A DNA stretch of 12,953 nucleotides from an uncultured Lachnoclostridium sp. (GCA_902464595.1 CABQJX010000077.1:1-12953), one strand, 5' to 3'. Counted from the stretch's first letter, positions 4,391-12,200 are shown. Program-made: numbers and translations. The notes: generated by a model not told the origin, from the sequence alone.

Positions 4391-6658
4391 CTACTGATTT
4401 CCCAGAGCTCTCAGCACATCCTCCGGGCGGATAGGGATCTTATAAAACTGTTTTCCCACTGCGTTTGACACTGCATTGGCAATAGCCGGCGCTACCGGGA
4501 CAACCGCGCACTCTCCTACCGATTTTGCCCCATAAGGCCCGGTCTCCTCCTCGGAATCCAGGAAATCCACCTTGATCTTTGGCATCTCGTCCATGCCAAA
4601 TACATGGTACTTTTTAAAGCTGGCTGTCTGGTTCTTTCCTTTTTCGTCCAGCTTCATTTCCTCACAGAGGGCATAACCAAGTCCCATGGAGATTCCTCCC
4701 TCCAGCTGTCCGCTGACTCCTAAGGGGTTCACCACACGTCCCACATCATGGACAGCGGCATACTCTAATACCTTCACCTCTCCGGTGACCGTATCCACCT
4801 GCACTTTGGCAAAATGGGCTCCGCTGCTCATAGGGCCTGCCTCAGAGTGGAACATGTAGGAACAGCTGATGTCCTCCTGGTGCTTCTCTCTTGCATGGGC
4901 CGCGATCTCTGCCATGGTCACATGCTTTTTGTGAATATCCATGCACCAGACAGCGTCATCATGGAAATCCAGGTTCCCTGTGTTTGTTTCCAGAAGCTCC
5001 GCTGCCAGAACAGCGATCTTTTCCTTCATGATCTCTGCTGTCTTTACTGCCGCATGGCCGCTGGTATAGGTTCCTCTGGAGGCGTAAGCTCCCAGATCGG
5101 ACATGGCTGCATCCGTATCTGTTTTAATATAGGTAATGTGATCCAGCGGGATCCCTAATACCTCGGAGATCAGCATACACTGAGTTGTGACAGAACCATT
5201 TCCCATATCAGAGGTTCCTGTTGTAAATACAACAGTTCCGTCCTCATTCATCTTGAGAGTAATCCCGGTCACATCCGGCATAAATGGGAACATAGAGGTT
5301 CCGTGGGAACCGCAGGCCATTCCCAGTCCGATCAGGTATCTTCCTCCTGCCTTTTTGGACGCCTCCATCTCCTTCTTTGACTCATGCCACTCGATCAGCT
5401 CCCTGCCCCGGATCACGCAGTCCTTTAAGCGGAAATTTCCAAAGGATTCCCCGTCGTTGCAGGCTTCCTCGTAGGGATCAGCCAGGTTTCGCAAAAATAC
5501 GTCTGTTGGATCCATATTGAGGCTGTTGGCGATCTCATTTAACATGGAAGAAACCGGGAAAAACTGCTGAGGAGAGCCGAAGCCTCTCATGGCGGAAGCT
5601 ACTGGCGTATTGGTGTACACGGGGATCCCGTGGCAGCGCATATTCCGGGTCTTTAACAGCTTATAGAATTTTCCTCCTGCTGCCCAGCACACAGACATGG
5701 TGGCGCTGGTATGGGCTCCGGCGTTTAAGATCATGGTCTCGTCCGCTGCGGTTACCACACCGTCCTTCCTTACACCCATGACCAGATCCACCTTAGCGGC
5801 ATGGCGGGTGCGGGCGCTTGTAAATTCCTCCCTGCGGTTAAATGCCAGCTTCACTGGGCGTCCCGTCTTCATGGCTAACAGGGCAGTCACCGGCTCTGTG
5901 ACCAGATCGATCTTTCCGCCGAAGCCGCCCCCCATCACCGGGCTGATCACCCGGATCCTGCTCATAGGAAGGCCAAAGATCCTCTGCAGATTGATCCTCT
6001 GTCCAAAAGCATCCTGGGTCGGGGTCCACACTGTAAGCTTGCCGGTGGCATCGTAATCTGCAATGGATACGTGAGTCTCAATGGAGCAGTGGTTTACCGC
6101 CGGCATTTCATACCGATGCTTAAACACCATATCCGCTGCCCTGAGAGCGCTGTCCACATCCCCGCCGGAATTGTTGGATTCCATAATGATATTTCCGCCT
6201 GGATGGATAGGGTAAGCCCCCTCCTTCATGGCTTCCTCCGGATCCAGATAATAAGGGAGTTCCTCGTATTCTACCTTGATTAAGGATAATGCCTTTCTGG
6301 CAATCTCCTCTGTCTCAGCAGCCACGGCAGCCACCTTATCGCCTACATAGCGCATAACCTGGTCAAAAACCAGCTCGGAAGGATTGATATCCTTATCCTC
6401 TCCGTTTCCATTGTAACGGTTGGAAGGTGAATCCCGGTAGCACACAACCGCACACACTCCCTCCATAGCCTCTGCCTGGGAGGTATCAATGGATTTGATC
6501 TTGGCATGGGGCAGGGGAGAAAACAGCATCTTGGCATAAAGCATCCTGGGAAGCTTCATATCCCCTACATAGCGGATCTGGCCCGTTACCTTTAAAGCTG
6601 CATCCCGGACCGGTACATTCTTTCCGATCATTCCGTTTCTTGGTGTTTCACATGGCAT
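4391..6658 (-). CDS. Xanthine dehydrogenase-family molybdenum-binding subunit (hydroxylase A)
   Basis: This is the 755-aa large subunit of a molybdenum hydroxylase, the class that inserts oxygen from water into N-heterocycles or aldehydes. The N-terminal aldehyde oxidase/XDH a/b hammerhead domain covers about residues 15-130 (RDAALKVTGQIRYVGD). The molybdopterin-binding domains follow: Q215, the glycine loop MGGGFGGK (242-249), AMRGFGSPQ (356-364) with the conserved active-site Arg358, GTSDMGNG (481-488), SRGTYTSGHA (527-536), and the catalytic glutamate E716 in GAKSVGE (710-716). The residue after GGFGGK is Ile where bovine xanthine oxidase has Glu802, so a purine substrate is not assured. 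The ATG at 6658 overlaps the Fe-S gene by 31 nt, with GGGAGG 10 nt upstream, which indicates coupled translation. It has a 755-aa paralogue at 9434-11701. No FAD subunit follows; a strong stem-loop does. Confidence 0.93.
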   Translation of the reverse strand: MPCETPRNGMIGKNVPVRDAALKVTGQIRYVGDMKLPRMLYAKMLFSPLPHAKIKSIDTSQAEAMEGVCAVVCYRDSPSNRYNGNGEDKDINPSELVFDQVMRYVGDKVAAVAAETEEIARKALSLIKVEYEELPYYLDPEEAMKEGAYPIHPGGNIIMESNNSGGDVDSALRAADMVFKHRYEMPAVNHCSIETHVSIADYDATGKLTVWTPTQDAFGQRINLQRIFGLPMSRIRVISPVMGGGFGGKIDLVTEPVTALLAMKTGRPVKLAFNRREEFTSARTRHAAKVDLVMGVRKDGVVTAADETMILNAGAHTSATMSVCWAAGGKFYKLLKTRNMRCHGIPVYTNTPVASAMRGFGSPQQFFPVSSMLNEIANSLNMDPTDVFLRNLADPYEEACNDGESFGNFRLKDCVIRGRELIEWHESKKEMEASKKAGGRYLIGLGMACGSHGTSMFPFMPDVTGITLKMNEDGTVVFTTGTSDMGNGSVTTQCMLISEVLGIPLDHITYIKTDTDAAMSDLGAYASRGTYTSGHAAVKTAEIMKEKIAVLAAELLETNTGNLDFHDDAVWCMDIHKKHVTMAEIAAHAREKHQEDISCSYMFHSEAGPMSSGAHFAKVQVDTVTGEVKVLEYAAVHDVGRVVNPLGVSGQLEGGISMGLGYALCEEMKLDEKGKNQTASFKKYHVFGMDEMPKIKVDFLDSEEETGPYGAKSVGECAVVPVAPAIANAVSNAVGKQFYKIPIRPEDVLRALGNQ

Positions 6659-7140
6659 GGCTGTGTTCCCTCCCTTCTCATGATCTGAGCTGCCTGCTTT
6701 ACTGCATTCAGGATTTTAACATATCCGGTACAGCGGCACAGGTTTCCCTTCATGGCCTCCTTGATCTCCTCCTCCGTCGGATCCGGATTTTTGTCTAACA
6801 GCGCTTTCGCTGCCATGATCATTCCCGGAGTACAGAAACCGCACTGGACAGCCCCGCAGTCGATAAATGCCTGCTGGATCGGATGAAGGCTGTGTCCGTC
6901 AGGGGAAACGCCCTCAATGGTCTCCACCTCTTTTCCCTCAAGCTCCACCACACGGACGGTACAGGAGTTCACTGCCTCCCCATCCACGATCACCTTACAG
7001 GAACCGCAGTCTCCTGTGCTGCAGCCGCATTTTGTTCCGGTGAGATCCAAAACCTCTCTCAGCGCATACAGAAGCGTCCAATTTTTTTCTGCAGCGATGC
7101 TGCAGGTTCTTCCATTTACTTTGAATGTAACTAGCTCCAT
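6628..7140 (-). CDS. [2Fe-2S] subunit of molybdenum hydroxylase A (XdhC/CoxS type)
   Basis: This 170-aa electron-transfer subunit should carry two [2Fe-2S] clusters between the molybdenum site and the acceptor. A plant-ferredoxin-like domain holds CGCSTGDCGSC (C38, C40, C45, C48) plus C60. The helical domain holds CGFC (C100, C103) and CRC (C135, C137). All eight ligands are present. The open frame extends to a TTG at 7206, but the ATG at 7140 is chosen because MELVTFKVNG lines up with METISLHING of the paralogue; the ribosome binding site is weak (AGGG close to the ATG). The 3' end overlaps the large subunit by 31 nt. About 15 residues at the C-terminus, ending in HQETE, extend beyond the paralogue. 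The 195-nt gap upstream, after the permease, holds a long stem-loop and no clear promoter. Confidence 0.93.
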   Translation of the reverse strand: MELVTFKVNGRTCSIAAEKNWTLLYALREVLDLTGTKCGCSTGDCGSCKVIVDGEAVNSCTVRVVELEGKEVETIEGVSPDGHSLHPIQQAFIDCGAVQCGFCTPGMIMAAKALLDKNPDPTEEEIKEAMKGNLCRCTGYVKILNAVKQAAQIMRREGTQPCHVKHQETE

Positions 7141-7268
7141 TTTCCCTGTCCCTTTCCAGAGCGCCTGAACCTTGGGATCCCATTTGCACCTTTCCCTGAC
7201 TGACAAAGAAGCACCGAACCCCTTGGTTTTTTGCGCTCTAAGCTGATATGCAAATAGGCTGTCCCACC

Positions 7269-7311
7269 CCAGCCTTCCAGATCTCTTTTATAAAATAGAC
7301 CGGAAGGCTGG
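7269..7311 (-). other. Intercistronic stem-loop between permease and Fe-S subunit A
   Basis: CCAGCCTTCC (7269-7278) and GGAAGGCTGG (7302-7311) form a perfect 10-bp stem around a 23-nt AT-rich loop that can pair further (TCT with AGA). It begins 24 nt after the permease stop. No U-run follows on either strand, so it is more like an mRNA-processing or 3'-end-stabilising hairpin, or a leaky stop, than a classical terminator. Confidence 0.55.
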
Positions 7312-7335
7312 AGCAAGGCAGCTTCTAAGCCAAAT

Positions 7336-8649
7336 TTATTCTTCCTCTTTTTCCTTTGGAAGGATGATGTTCAGTATCAGTGCAGTGATAGCTGTTCCGG
7401 AGATACCGGTAAACAGAGTCACTACGGTAGGAGGCAGAAATGCCAGGATTCCGGCAGACTGGGCAAAGTTTCCGCCGATTCCGATGGCAGTTGCCAGGGA
7501 TACAACAGTAAAGTTTCTCTTATTGTTCTTATCAAAGCCAATGATCTTAATACCGCTGGCAATGATACTTCCGAAGTTTACTAACAGGATACCGCCCAGA
7601 ACCGGATTGGGGATCAGGGCAAGGATCTGGGAGAACTTTGGAAATACAGCCATCAGGGCAAAGATGATACCTGCAATAGCAGTTACCCATCTGGAAGCCA
7701 CACCGGACATAACAGCTACGCCGGAGTTCTGTGCAGCTACACAGGTTGGAAGACAGTTAAACAGGGTGGAAACCACGCCGCCTAATGCATCGCCTCGTAC
7801 AGAAGCTTTCAGAGTTTCCTTGGAAGGAAGTCCCACATCAGCAGCTGTTACCACACCGGTGGTATTTCCGGAGTTTTCCATGATCGTTGCAATATGGACA
7901 ATAAAAATAGTAATGATAGCACCTACATTGAAAGACATTCCAAAGTGCATGGGAGCTGGGATAGATACCCAGGAAGCTCCTCCCACAGAGGAAAAGTCTA
8001 CCATTCCCAGGACTGCACAGAAAATATATCCTACTGCCATGGTAATGAGTACGGACAGGGACTGTACGATTCCTTTTGCAAACTGGTCAATAATTACACA
8101 CAGAGCTGCAACGCCGATTCCGATTAAGAACATCTTCATTGCGTCGGGGCCGGTTGGATTAAAGTCAACCATGTCGTTCCACGCATTTAAGATCAGGCAG
8201 AGACCGACGGAGAGAACAACCGAACCGGTTACAGCTGGTGTGAAGTACTTGTAAAGCTTGTCAATGACAATAGGGCCTAAGATAAACAGAAGCAGGGTTC
8301 CGAGACAGGCTGCTCCGAAGGCGCCGGATATTCCCATTTCCGGGTCATTGGCAAAAAGAACCATAGGTGTGATCAGCGTGTAGCTTCCGGCAGATACTAA
8401 AGGCAGCTTTGCGCCGATCTGAAACTTTCCGATCTTGAGACCGAGAGACTGGATCAGTGTAGCGAGGCCGCATGCCAGAAGGCCGCACTGGATCAGCAGA
8501 GTCCTCTCGTCTGCCTGCAGTCCTGCTCCGTCTGCCAGCATGATGGAACCAGTCATTACGCCCATAAATATGGTACATACATACTGAAGGGCCCAAGGGA
8601 TCGCCTTGCCTAAAGGCGCCTTGTCGTCAAATCCATATTGCATTTTCAT
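7336..8649 (-). CDS. NCS2 family nucleobase:cation symporter (xanthine/uric acid/uracil permease type)
   Basis: This 437-aa polytopic membrane protein, with roughly 12-14 hydrophobic segments, belongs to the NAT/NCS2 family that imports purines or uracil with a proton or sodium ion. It shows the TM3 stretch LPLVSAGSYTLITPM (82-96), the conserved carboxylate region IMENSGNTTG with E258, and the family signature QNSGVAVMSGVASR (307-320), closest in form to the xanthine/urate branch (QNxGxxxxTGVxSR). The length is normal for the family. The ATG at 8649 has AAAGGGG at 8660-8666, 10 nt upstream; an ATG two codons later is a less likely start. It follows the Isf-like gene by 51 nt without a clear promoter. 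Lying between two molybdenum hydroxylases, it is the likely importer of their substrate. Confidence 0.92.
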   Translation of the reverse strand: MKMQYGFDDKAPLGKAIPWALQYVCTIFMGVMTGSIMLADGAGLQADERTLLIQCGLLACGLATLIQSLGLKIGKFQIGAKLPLVSAGSYTLITPMVLFANDPEMGISGAFGAACLGTLLLFILGPIVIDKLYKYFTPAVTGSVVLSVGLCLILNAWNDMVDFNPTGPDAMKMFLIGIGVAALCVIIDQFAKGIVQSLSVLITMAVGYIFCAVLGMVDFSSVGGASWVSIPAPMHFGMSFNVGAIITIFIVHIATIMENSGNTTGVVTAADVGLPSKETLKASVRGDALGGVVSTLFNCLPTCVAAQNSGVAVMSGVASRWVTAIAGIIFALMAVFPKFSQILALIPNPVLGGILLVNFGSIIASGIKIIGFDKNNKRNFTVVSLATAIGIGGNFAQSAGILAFLPPTVVTLFTGISGTAITALILNIILPKEKEEE

Positions 8650-8700
8650 AGTAAAAAATCCCCTTTATTTTTATCTTTTATTATGTTGTCTGATTGATGT

Positions 8701-9321
8701 CTAAAATTTTGCTTCCTTCATGATGCGGGCCATTTTGGCCATCTTTCTTCCCAGGATCTCACAGTTTTTGAAACCGTCCGGATCATCAATGGGAGTGGAG
8801 CCATCACCTGGATTCCACAGCATAGGTCCGGAATACATACCGGAACCACCGGTACATACGGTCATTCCCTGTGTCAGGAAGAAATTGGTGATAGAACTCA
8901 TAGTGGACTCCTGTCCGCCGTTTCTTGTGCCTCCTACGGTGATGCCTGCTCCCACCTTATGGGCGAAGAAGTCAGGATCCTGAACACCCTTCAGCCATGC
9001 AGAACGAAAACGGTCAAAAAAGGTGCACAATTGGGCTGTGATATTCATTTCGTATACAGGAGAAGCAATGATGACGCCGTCCGCCTCATAAAATTTGTCG
9101 TACAGCTCTGTCATGTCATCCTGGAATACGGTACAGCGGTCAGACTGATCCCTCAGACATTTGTTGCAGTGGATGCAGAAATTCATCTTTCTGGCACGCA
9201 GCTCAACTAACTCAACCTCTACTCCCTCCTCTGCGTTTTTTGCTGCCTCCAAAGCGATCTCCAACGCCTTGTAGCAGGATTTGCGGCGCGGGCTGCCGCA
9301 GATTCCAAGTATTTTTACCAT
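8701..9321 (-). CDS. Iron-sulfur flavoprotein (Isf)-like NAD(P)H-dependent FMN reductase
   Basis: This 206-aa protein of the flavodoxin-like NADPH-dependent FMN reductase family should bind FMN and pass one or two electrons. GSPRRKS (9-15) is the FMN phosphate loop, and SPVYEMNITAQL (87-98) with FFDR (101-104) is the flavin-contacting strand. A compact CX2CX2CX7C set (C49, C52, C55, C63) is the [4Fe-4S] motif of Isf-type proteins known from methanogens and clostridia. The start at 9321 has AAAGGGG at 9328-9334, 6 nt away. A longer start at 9351 would place its ATG in a hairpin loop and leave the protein without the usual MVKILGICGSPR beginning. Because both flanking hydroxylases lack an FAD subunit, it is a candidate electron acceptor for them; that role is inferred. 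Confidence 0.85.
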   Translation of the reverse strand: MVKILGICGSPRRKSCYKALEIALEAAKNAEEGVEVELVELRARKMNFCIHCNKCLRDQSDRCTVFQDDMTELYDKFYEADGVIIASPVYEMNITAQLCTFFDRFRSAWLKGVQDPDFFAHKVGAGITVGGTRNGGQESTMSSITNFFLTQGMTVCTGGSGMYSGPMLWNPGDGSTPIDDPDGFKNCEILGRKMAKMARIMKEAKF

Positions 9322-9327
9322 ATGTAT

Positions 9328-9334
9328 CCCCTTT
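9328..9334 (-). promoter_or_regulatory. Ribosome binding site fixing the Isf-like start
   Basis: AAAGGGG on the minus strand is 6 nt from the ATG at 9319-9321. The permease uses the identical heptamer. A 7-bp GC hairpin lies just 3 nt upstream. Confidence 0.65.
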
Positions 9335-9337
9335 CCA

Positions 9338-9359
9338 GGGCGCGTTTTCATCCGCGCCC
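9338..9359 (-). other. GC-rich hairpin directly upstream of the Isf-like ribosome binding site
   Basis: GGGCGCG (9338-9344) and CGCGCCC (9353-9359) form a perfect 7-bp stem with an 8-nt loop. No U-run follows. It could protect the 5' end of a processed message or separate expression of the Isf-permease part from hydroxylase B. Confidence 0.5.
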
Positions 9360-9378
9360 CTGTTTCACATTTATGTTA

Positions 9379-9394
9379 CAGCAGCAGGCTGCTG
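9379..9394 (-). other. Small hairpin between hydroxylase B and the Isf-like gene
   Basis: CAGCAG (9379-9384) and CTGCTG (9389-9394) pair over 6 bp with a 4-nt loop, about 40 nt after the stop at 9434. The minus-strand continuation is TAACATAAATG without a U-run, so at most it is a weak terminator or processing site. Confidence 0.35.
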
Positions 9395-9433
9395 TCCCTG
9401 ATCCGATCAATGGTTCAACGGACCGTTCCCTTG

Positions 9434-11701
9434 TTACTGGTTTTCCTGAAATGCCTTTAACACCCGGTCAGGACGGGCCGGAAGATCATTGATCTCCCCA
9501 TGTACCGCATTGCAGATCGCATTGACAATGGCCGGCGCTACGGGAACCACTGGACACTCTCCCAACGCCTTTGCGCCGTAAGGGCCTCCCGGCTCTCCCT
9601 CGGCTGTCTCCACAAAATCCATATATAGCTTCGGCATCTCTGTTGCGCGCAGGACTTTGTACTGTTTCAAAGTCTGTGCCGGAGGCTTGCCCTGGCTGTT
9701 GCAGGTCATATCCTCACAGAGACCGTATCCAAGTCCCATCTGAATCGCTCCGGCCAGCTGTCCCTTCAGCATGAGAGGATTGATGGCATGCCCAATATCA
9801 TGGACTGCTGCATACTCCAGAGGCTTCACCTCACCGGTGCGGGTATTGACCTGTACCTTTGCAATATGGACGCCGTAGGAGGTAGCTCCCCTCTTTGCCT
9901 CATACGTCTCAGCGACCATCAGCTCTCTCATGCTCACGGACTGGCAGTAGATCATCACATCACGCAGGGAAGCGTGTTTTTCCGGATCATCCACACACCA
10001 TGCAGCATTGTCATGAAGGGTAATGTTCTCCGGCTCTGTCTCAAGAAGCTTCGCAGCCTCTGTCACAAGCTCCTTCTTCATGGCCTCCGCTGTCTTCTTT
10101 GCAGCGCTTCCAACAACGAAAACGCCGCGGCTGGAATAATCGCCGATGTGCCAGTGGACTACATCTGTGTCGGCTGCTATGCAGTCGATGCAGTCCAGGC
10201 TGATCCCCAGAACCTCTGATACGATCTGCATCTGCATTCCCAGGGTATCGGTTCCCATATCGTGGGAGCCGGTATAATAGATACAGGTTCCGTCCTCATT
10301 CATCTTTAACATAGGGGTGCTCACATCTCTGTGGGCTCCCACACAGTTATTTCCGTGAACGCCCAGGGCAAGCCCTACGCCGATGCGGATCTCCTCGTCC
10401 TTTGTGGCCTCCTGCTCCCTCTTGCATGCCTCGTAATCGATCAGCTCCATGGCCCGCTTTAAGCAGTCCTTAGGTCTTGGATTTCCGTGAGGCTTGTGGA
10501 AAATGGGATCGCAGCTGTCGGGATCCACCATATTTTTCTCCTGAAGCTCTGCCATATCCATGTGAAGGAAATCAGCGATCTTCTGCAGCTGCCGCTCCCA
10601 GCCGAAATATGCCTGAGGAGATCCGTATCCTCTCATAGCTCCTGCGATCTCTGTGTTGGTGTATACAGGCTGGCACTGGAACCGCATATGGTCGATCTTA
10701 TATGCCTTAAATACCTTATGGGACATAGCCCCGCTGACATTCAGTGCGCTGGAAGCATAAGCTCCCGTGTTGGTGTACACCTTAAAGTCTACTGCCTTTA
10801 AGGTTCCATCCTTCATAAAACCAGTCTTTACGTAGTTGACGGAAGCGTGGCGTACACGGGTAGACAGGATACATTCCTTACGGTTGTACTCCACCTTTAC
10901 CGGCTTTCCTGTCATCATGGACAGAACCGCTGCCACCGGCTCCACTGTTACCTCCAGCTTTCCTCCAAAGGCTCCTCCGATAGCCGGGGAAACCATACGG
11001 ATCTTGTTGTAGGGAAGGTCAAAAATCCTGGAAAGGATCACCCGGAACGCAAAGGTGTTCTGGCATGGGCTGTAAACAGTCAGCTTTCCGTTTGCATTGT
11101 AATCGCCGATAGCGATATGGGGCTCGATGGCTGCGTGGTGGATGGACTGGGTGGTGTAGCGATCCTCAAATACGTAATCGCACTCCTTAAAAGCCTCCTC
11201 CACATTTCCAGCTTCCGCCCTGGCTGTGCTGACAATGTTTCCTCCCTCATGGATGGGGTAAGCCTCCGGCTTGATCGCCTCCTCCACCTCTGTGATCACA
11301 GGAAGGGGCTCGTACTCTACCTTGATCAGGTTTACTGCCTTTTTAGCAATGTCAATGGTGTCGGCTGCCACAGCTGCCACACGGTCGCCTACAAAACGGA
11401 CTGTATCGTCAAAAATCCGCTCCGTATTGGGCAGCTGGTTTTCAATAAAACGAACTGCGCTGTTATAGCGGACCTGTGGAGTATTCAGATAAGTAGCCAC
11501 TGCCCTGACTCCCGGAAGAGCCTCAGCTGCTGAGGTGTCAATGGACTTGATCTTTGCGTGAGGCACATTGCTCAAGAGCACTTTTCCGTAGAGCATGCCC
11601 GGAAGCTCCATGTCTCCCACATACTGCTTCTGCCCGGTGACCTTTAAGGCGGCGTCACTGATCGGTTTTGATGTTCCAATTACGCGGTAATCATTTTCCA
11701 T
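9434..11701 (-). CDS. Xanthine dehydrogenase-family molybdenum-binding subunit (hydroxylase B)
   Basis: This is a second 755-aa molybdenum hydroxylase large subunit, paralogous to that at 4391-6658. It starts MENDYRVIGT and keeps the same order of blocks: SDAALKVTGQ (15-24), Q214, IGGAFGGK (241-248; the third Gly of the loop is Ala here), AMRGYGSPQ (355-363) with Arg357, SRGVFVVGSA (524-533), and the catalytic E715 in GAKALGE (709-715). Leu249 occupies the place of bovine Glu802. Differences around the pocket (GGA for GGG, RGY for RGF, CQNTF for TQDAF) suggest a substrate or position preference unlike hydroxylase A. GGGAGGGG lies 6 nt before the ATG, which overlaps the Fe-S gene by 11 nt. It is followed by a 112-nt gap with two hairpins, then the Isf-like gene. 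Confidence 0.93.
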   Translation of the reverse strand: MENDYRVIGTSKPISDAALKVTGQKQYVGDMELPGMLYGKVLLSNVPHAKIKSIDTSAAEALPGVRAVATYLNTPQVRYNSAVRFIENQLPNTERIFDDTVRFVGDRVAAVAADTIDIAKKAVNLIKVEYEPLPVITEVEEAIKPEAYPIHEGGNIVSTARAEAGNVEEAFKECDYVFEDRYTTQSIHHAAIEPHIAIGDYNANGKLTVYSPCQNTFAFRVILSRIFDLPYNKIRMVSPAIGGAFGGKLEVTVEPVAAVLSMMTGKPVKVEYNRKECILSTRVRHASVNYVKTGFMKDGTLKAVDFKVYTNTGAYASSALNVSGAMSHKVFKAYKIDHMRFQCQPVYTNTEIAGAMRGYGSPQAYFGWERQLQKIADFLHMDMAELQEKNMVDPDSCDPIFHKPHGNPRPKDCLKRAMELIDYEACKREQEATKDEEIRIGVGLALGVHGNNCVGAHRDVSTPMLKMNEDGTCIYYTGSHDMGTDTLGMQMQIVSEVLGISLDCIDCIAADTDVVHWHIGDYSSRGVFVVGSAAKKTAEAMKKELVTEAAKLLETEPENITLHDNAAWCVDDPEKHASLRDVMIYCQSVSMRELMVAETYEAKRGATSYGVHIAKVQVNTRTGEVKPLEYAAVHDIGHAINPLMLKGQLAGAIQMGLGYGLCEDMTCNSQGKPPAQTLKQYKVLRATEMPKLYMDFVETAEGEPGGPYGAKALGECPVVPVAPAIVNAICNAVHGEINDLPARPDRVLKAFQENQ

Positions 11702-12173
11702 TAACGTCCCCTCCCATTCTCTCAGCAGCCAGTAAAATAGCTTTCACGATATTTTCATACCCTGTACATCGGCACAGGTTTGGCTCAATGGCCTTTCTCA
11801 CATCTTCTTCTGTAGGAGATGGGTTCTTGTCAAGAAGAGCCTTGGCCGACATGATCATTCCAGGGATGCAGAACCCGCACTGTACGGCTCCCGCATCGAT
11901 AAAGGCCTGCTGAATGGGATGGAGATGGGTTCCGTCAGACAGTCCCTCGATGGTTTCAATGATCTTTCCCTCCAGATTCACCGCCTTTACCAGGCAGGAA
12001 CGGGTGGCTTCCCCGTCTATGATAACCATACAGGCTCCGCAGTCTCCTGTCTCACAGCCGCATTTGGTTCCTGTAAAATGGAGTCCGTCCCGAAGCGCCC
12101 GAAGGAGCGTCCAGTTTTTCCCCACTGCCAGTTCCCGGCAGGATCCGTTGATATGTAAGCTGATTGTCTCCAT
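11691..12173 (-). CDS. [2Fe-2S] subunit of molybdenum hydroxylase B (XdhC/CoxS type)
   Basis: This 160-aa small subunit should carry two [2Fe-2S] clusters. The ligands are C38, C40, C45, C48 (CGCETGDCGAC) and C60 in the ferredoxin-like domain, then C99/C102 (CGFC) and C134/C136 (CRC) in the helical domain. The ATG at 12173 is chosen over one at 12200 because AAAGGA lies 8 nt upstream (12182-12187) and the start METISLHING matches the paralogue. The upstream ATG would abut the dipeptidase stop without a good ribosome binding site. The last codons overlap the large subunit by 11 nt. Together with that subunit it forms a complete Mo/Fe-S core that lacks a flavin subunit. Confidence 0.92.
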   Translation of the reverse strand: METISLHINGSCRELAVGKNWTLLRALRDGLHFTGTKCGCETGDCGACMVIIDGEATRSCLVKAVNLEGKIIETIEGLSDGTHLHPIQQAFIDAGAVQCGFCIPGMIMSAKALLDKNPSPTEEDVRKAIEPNLCRCTGYENIVKAILLAAERMGGDVNGK

Positions 12174-12181
12174 ACTGTAAT

Positions 12182-12187
12182 TCCTTT
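12182..12187 (-). promoter_or_regulatory. Ribosome binding site fixing the Fe-S subunit B start
   Basis: AAAGGA on the minus strand lies 8 nt before the ATG at 12171-12173, in the 27-nt gap after the dipeptidase stop codon. Confidence 0.6.
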
Positions 12188-12200
12188 CCCAATATTCCAT

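Noticed and set aside
7141..7206. TTG-initiated 22-codon extension of Fe-S subunit A
   Set aside because: The paralogue begins at the position matching the ATG at 7140, and the extension is not ferredoxin-like. The weak ribosome binding site at 7140 leaves slight doubt.
7141..7335. Possible purine or other riboswitch ahead of Fe-S subunit A
   Set aside because: No conserved purine-riboswitch core or other recognisable aptamer pattern was found here or in the 51 nt before the permease; only a simple stem-loop is present.
7364..8254. Plus-strand open frame of 296 codons opposite the permease
   Set aside because: It is antisense to a well-conserved NCS2 permease. Its composition (many Pro, Thr, Ala) reflects the complement of hydrophobic codons, and no ribosome binding site or family motif is visible.
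9322..9351. Ten-codon N-terminal extension of the Isf-like protein
   Set aside because: Its ATG lies in the loop of a GC hairpin, while AAAGGGG is well placed for the ATG at 9321, which gives the standard MVKILGICGSPR start.
10847..11533. Plus-strand open frame of 228 codons opposite hydroxylase B
   Set aside because: It is a shadow of conserved large-subunit codons with no recognisable motif.
12174..12200. Nine-codon N-terminal extension of Fe-S subunit B
   Set aside because: The ATG at 12200 abuts the dipeptidase stop without a good ribosome binding site, whereas AAAGGA is 8 nt from the ATG at 12173.
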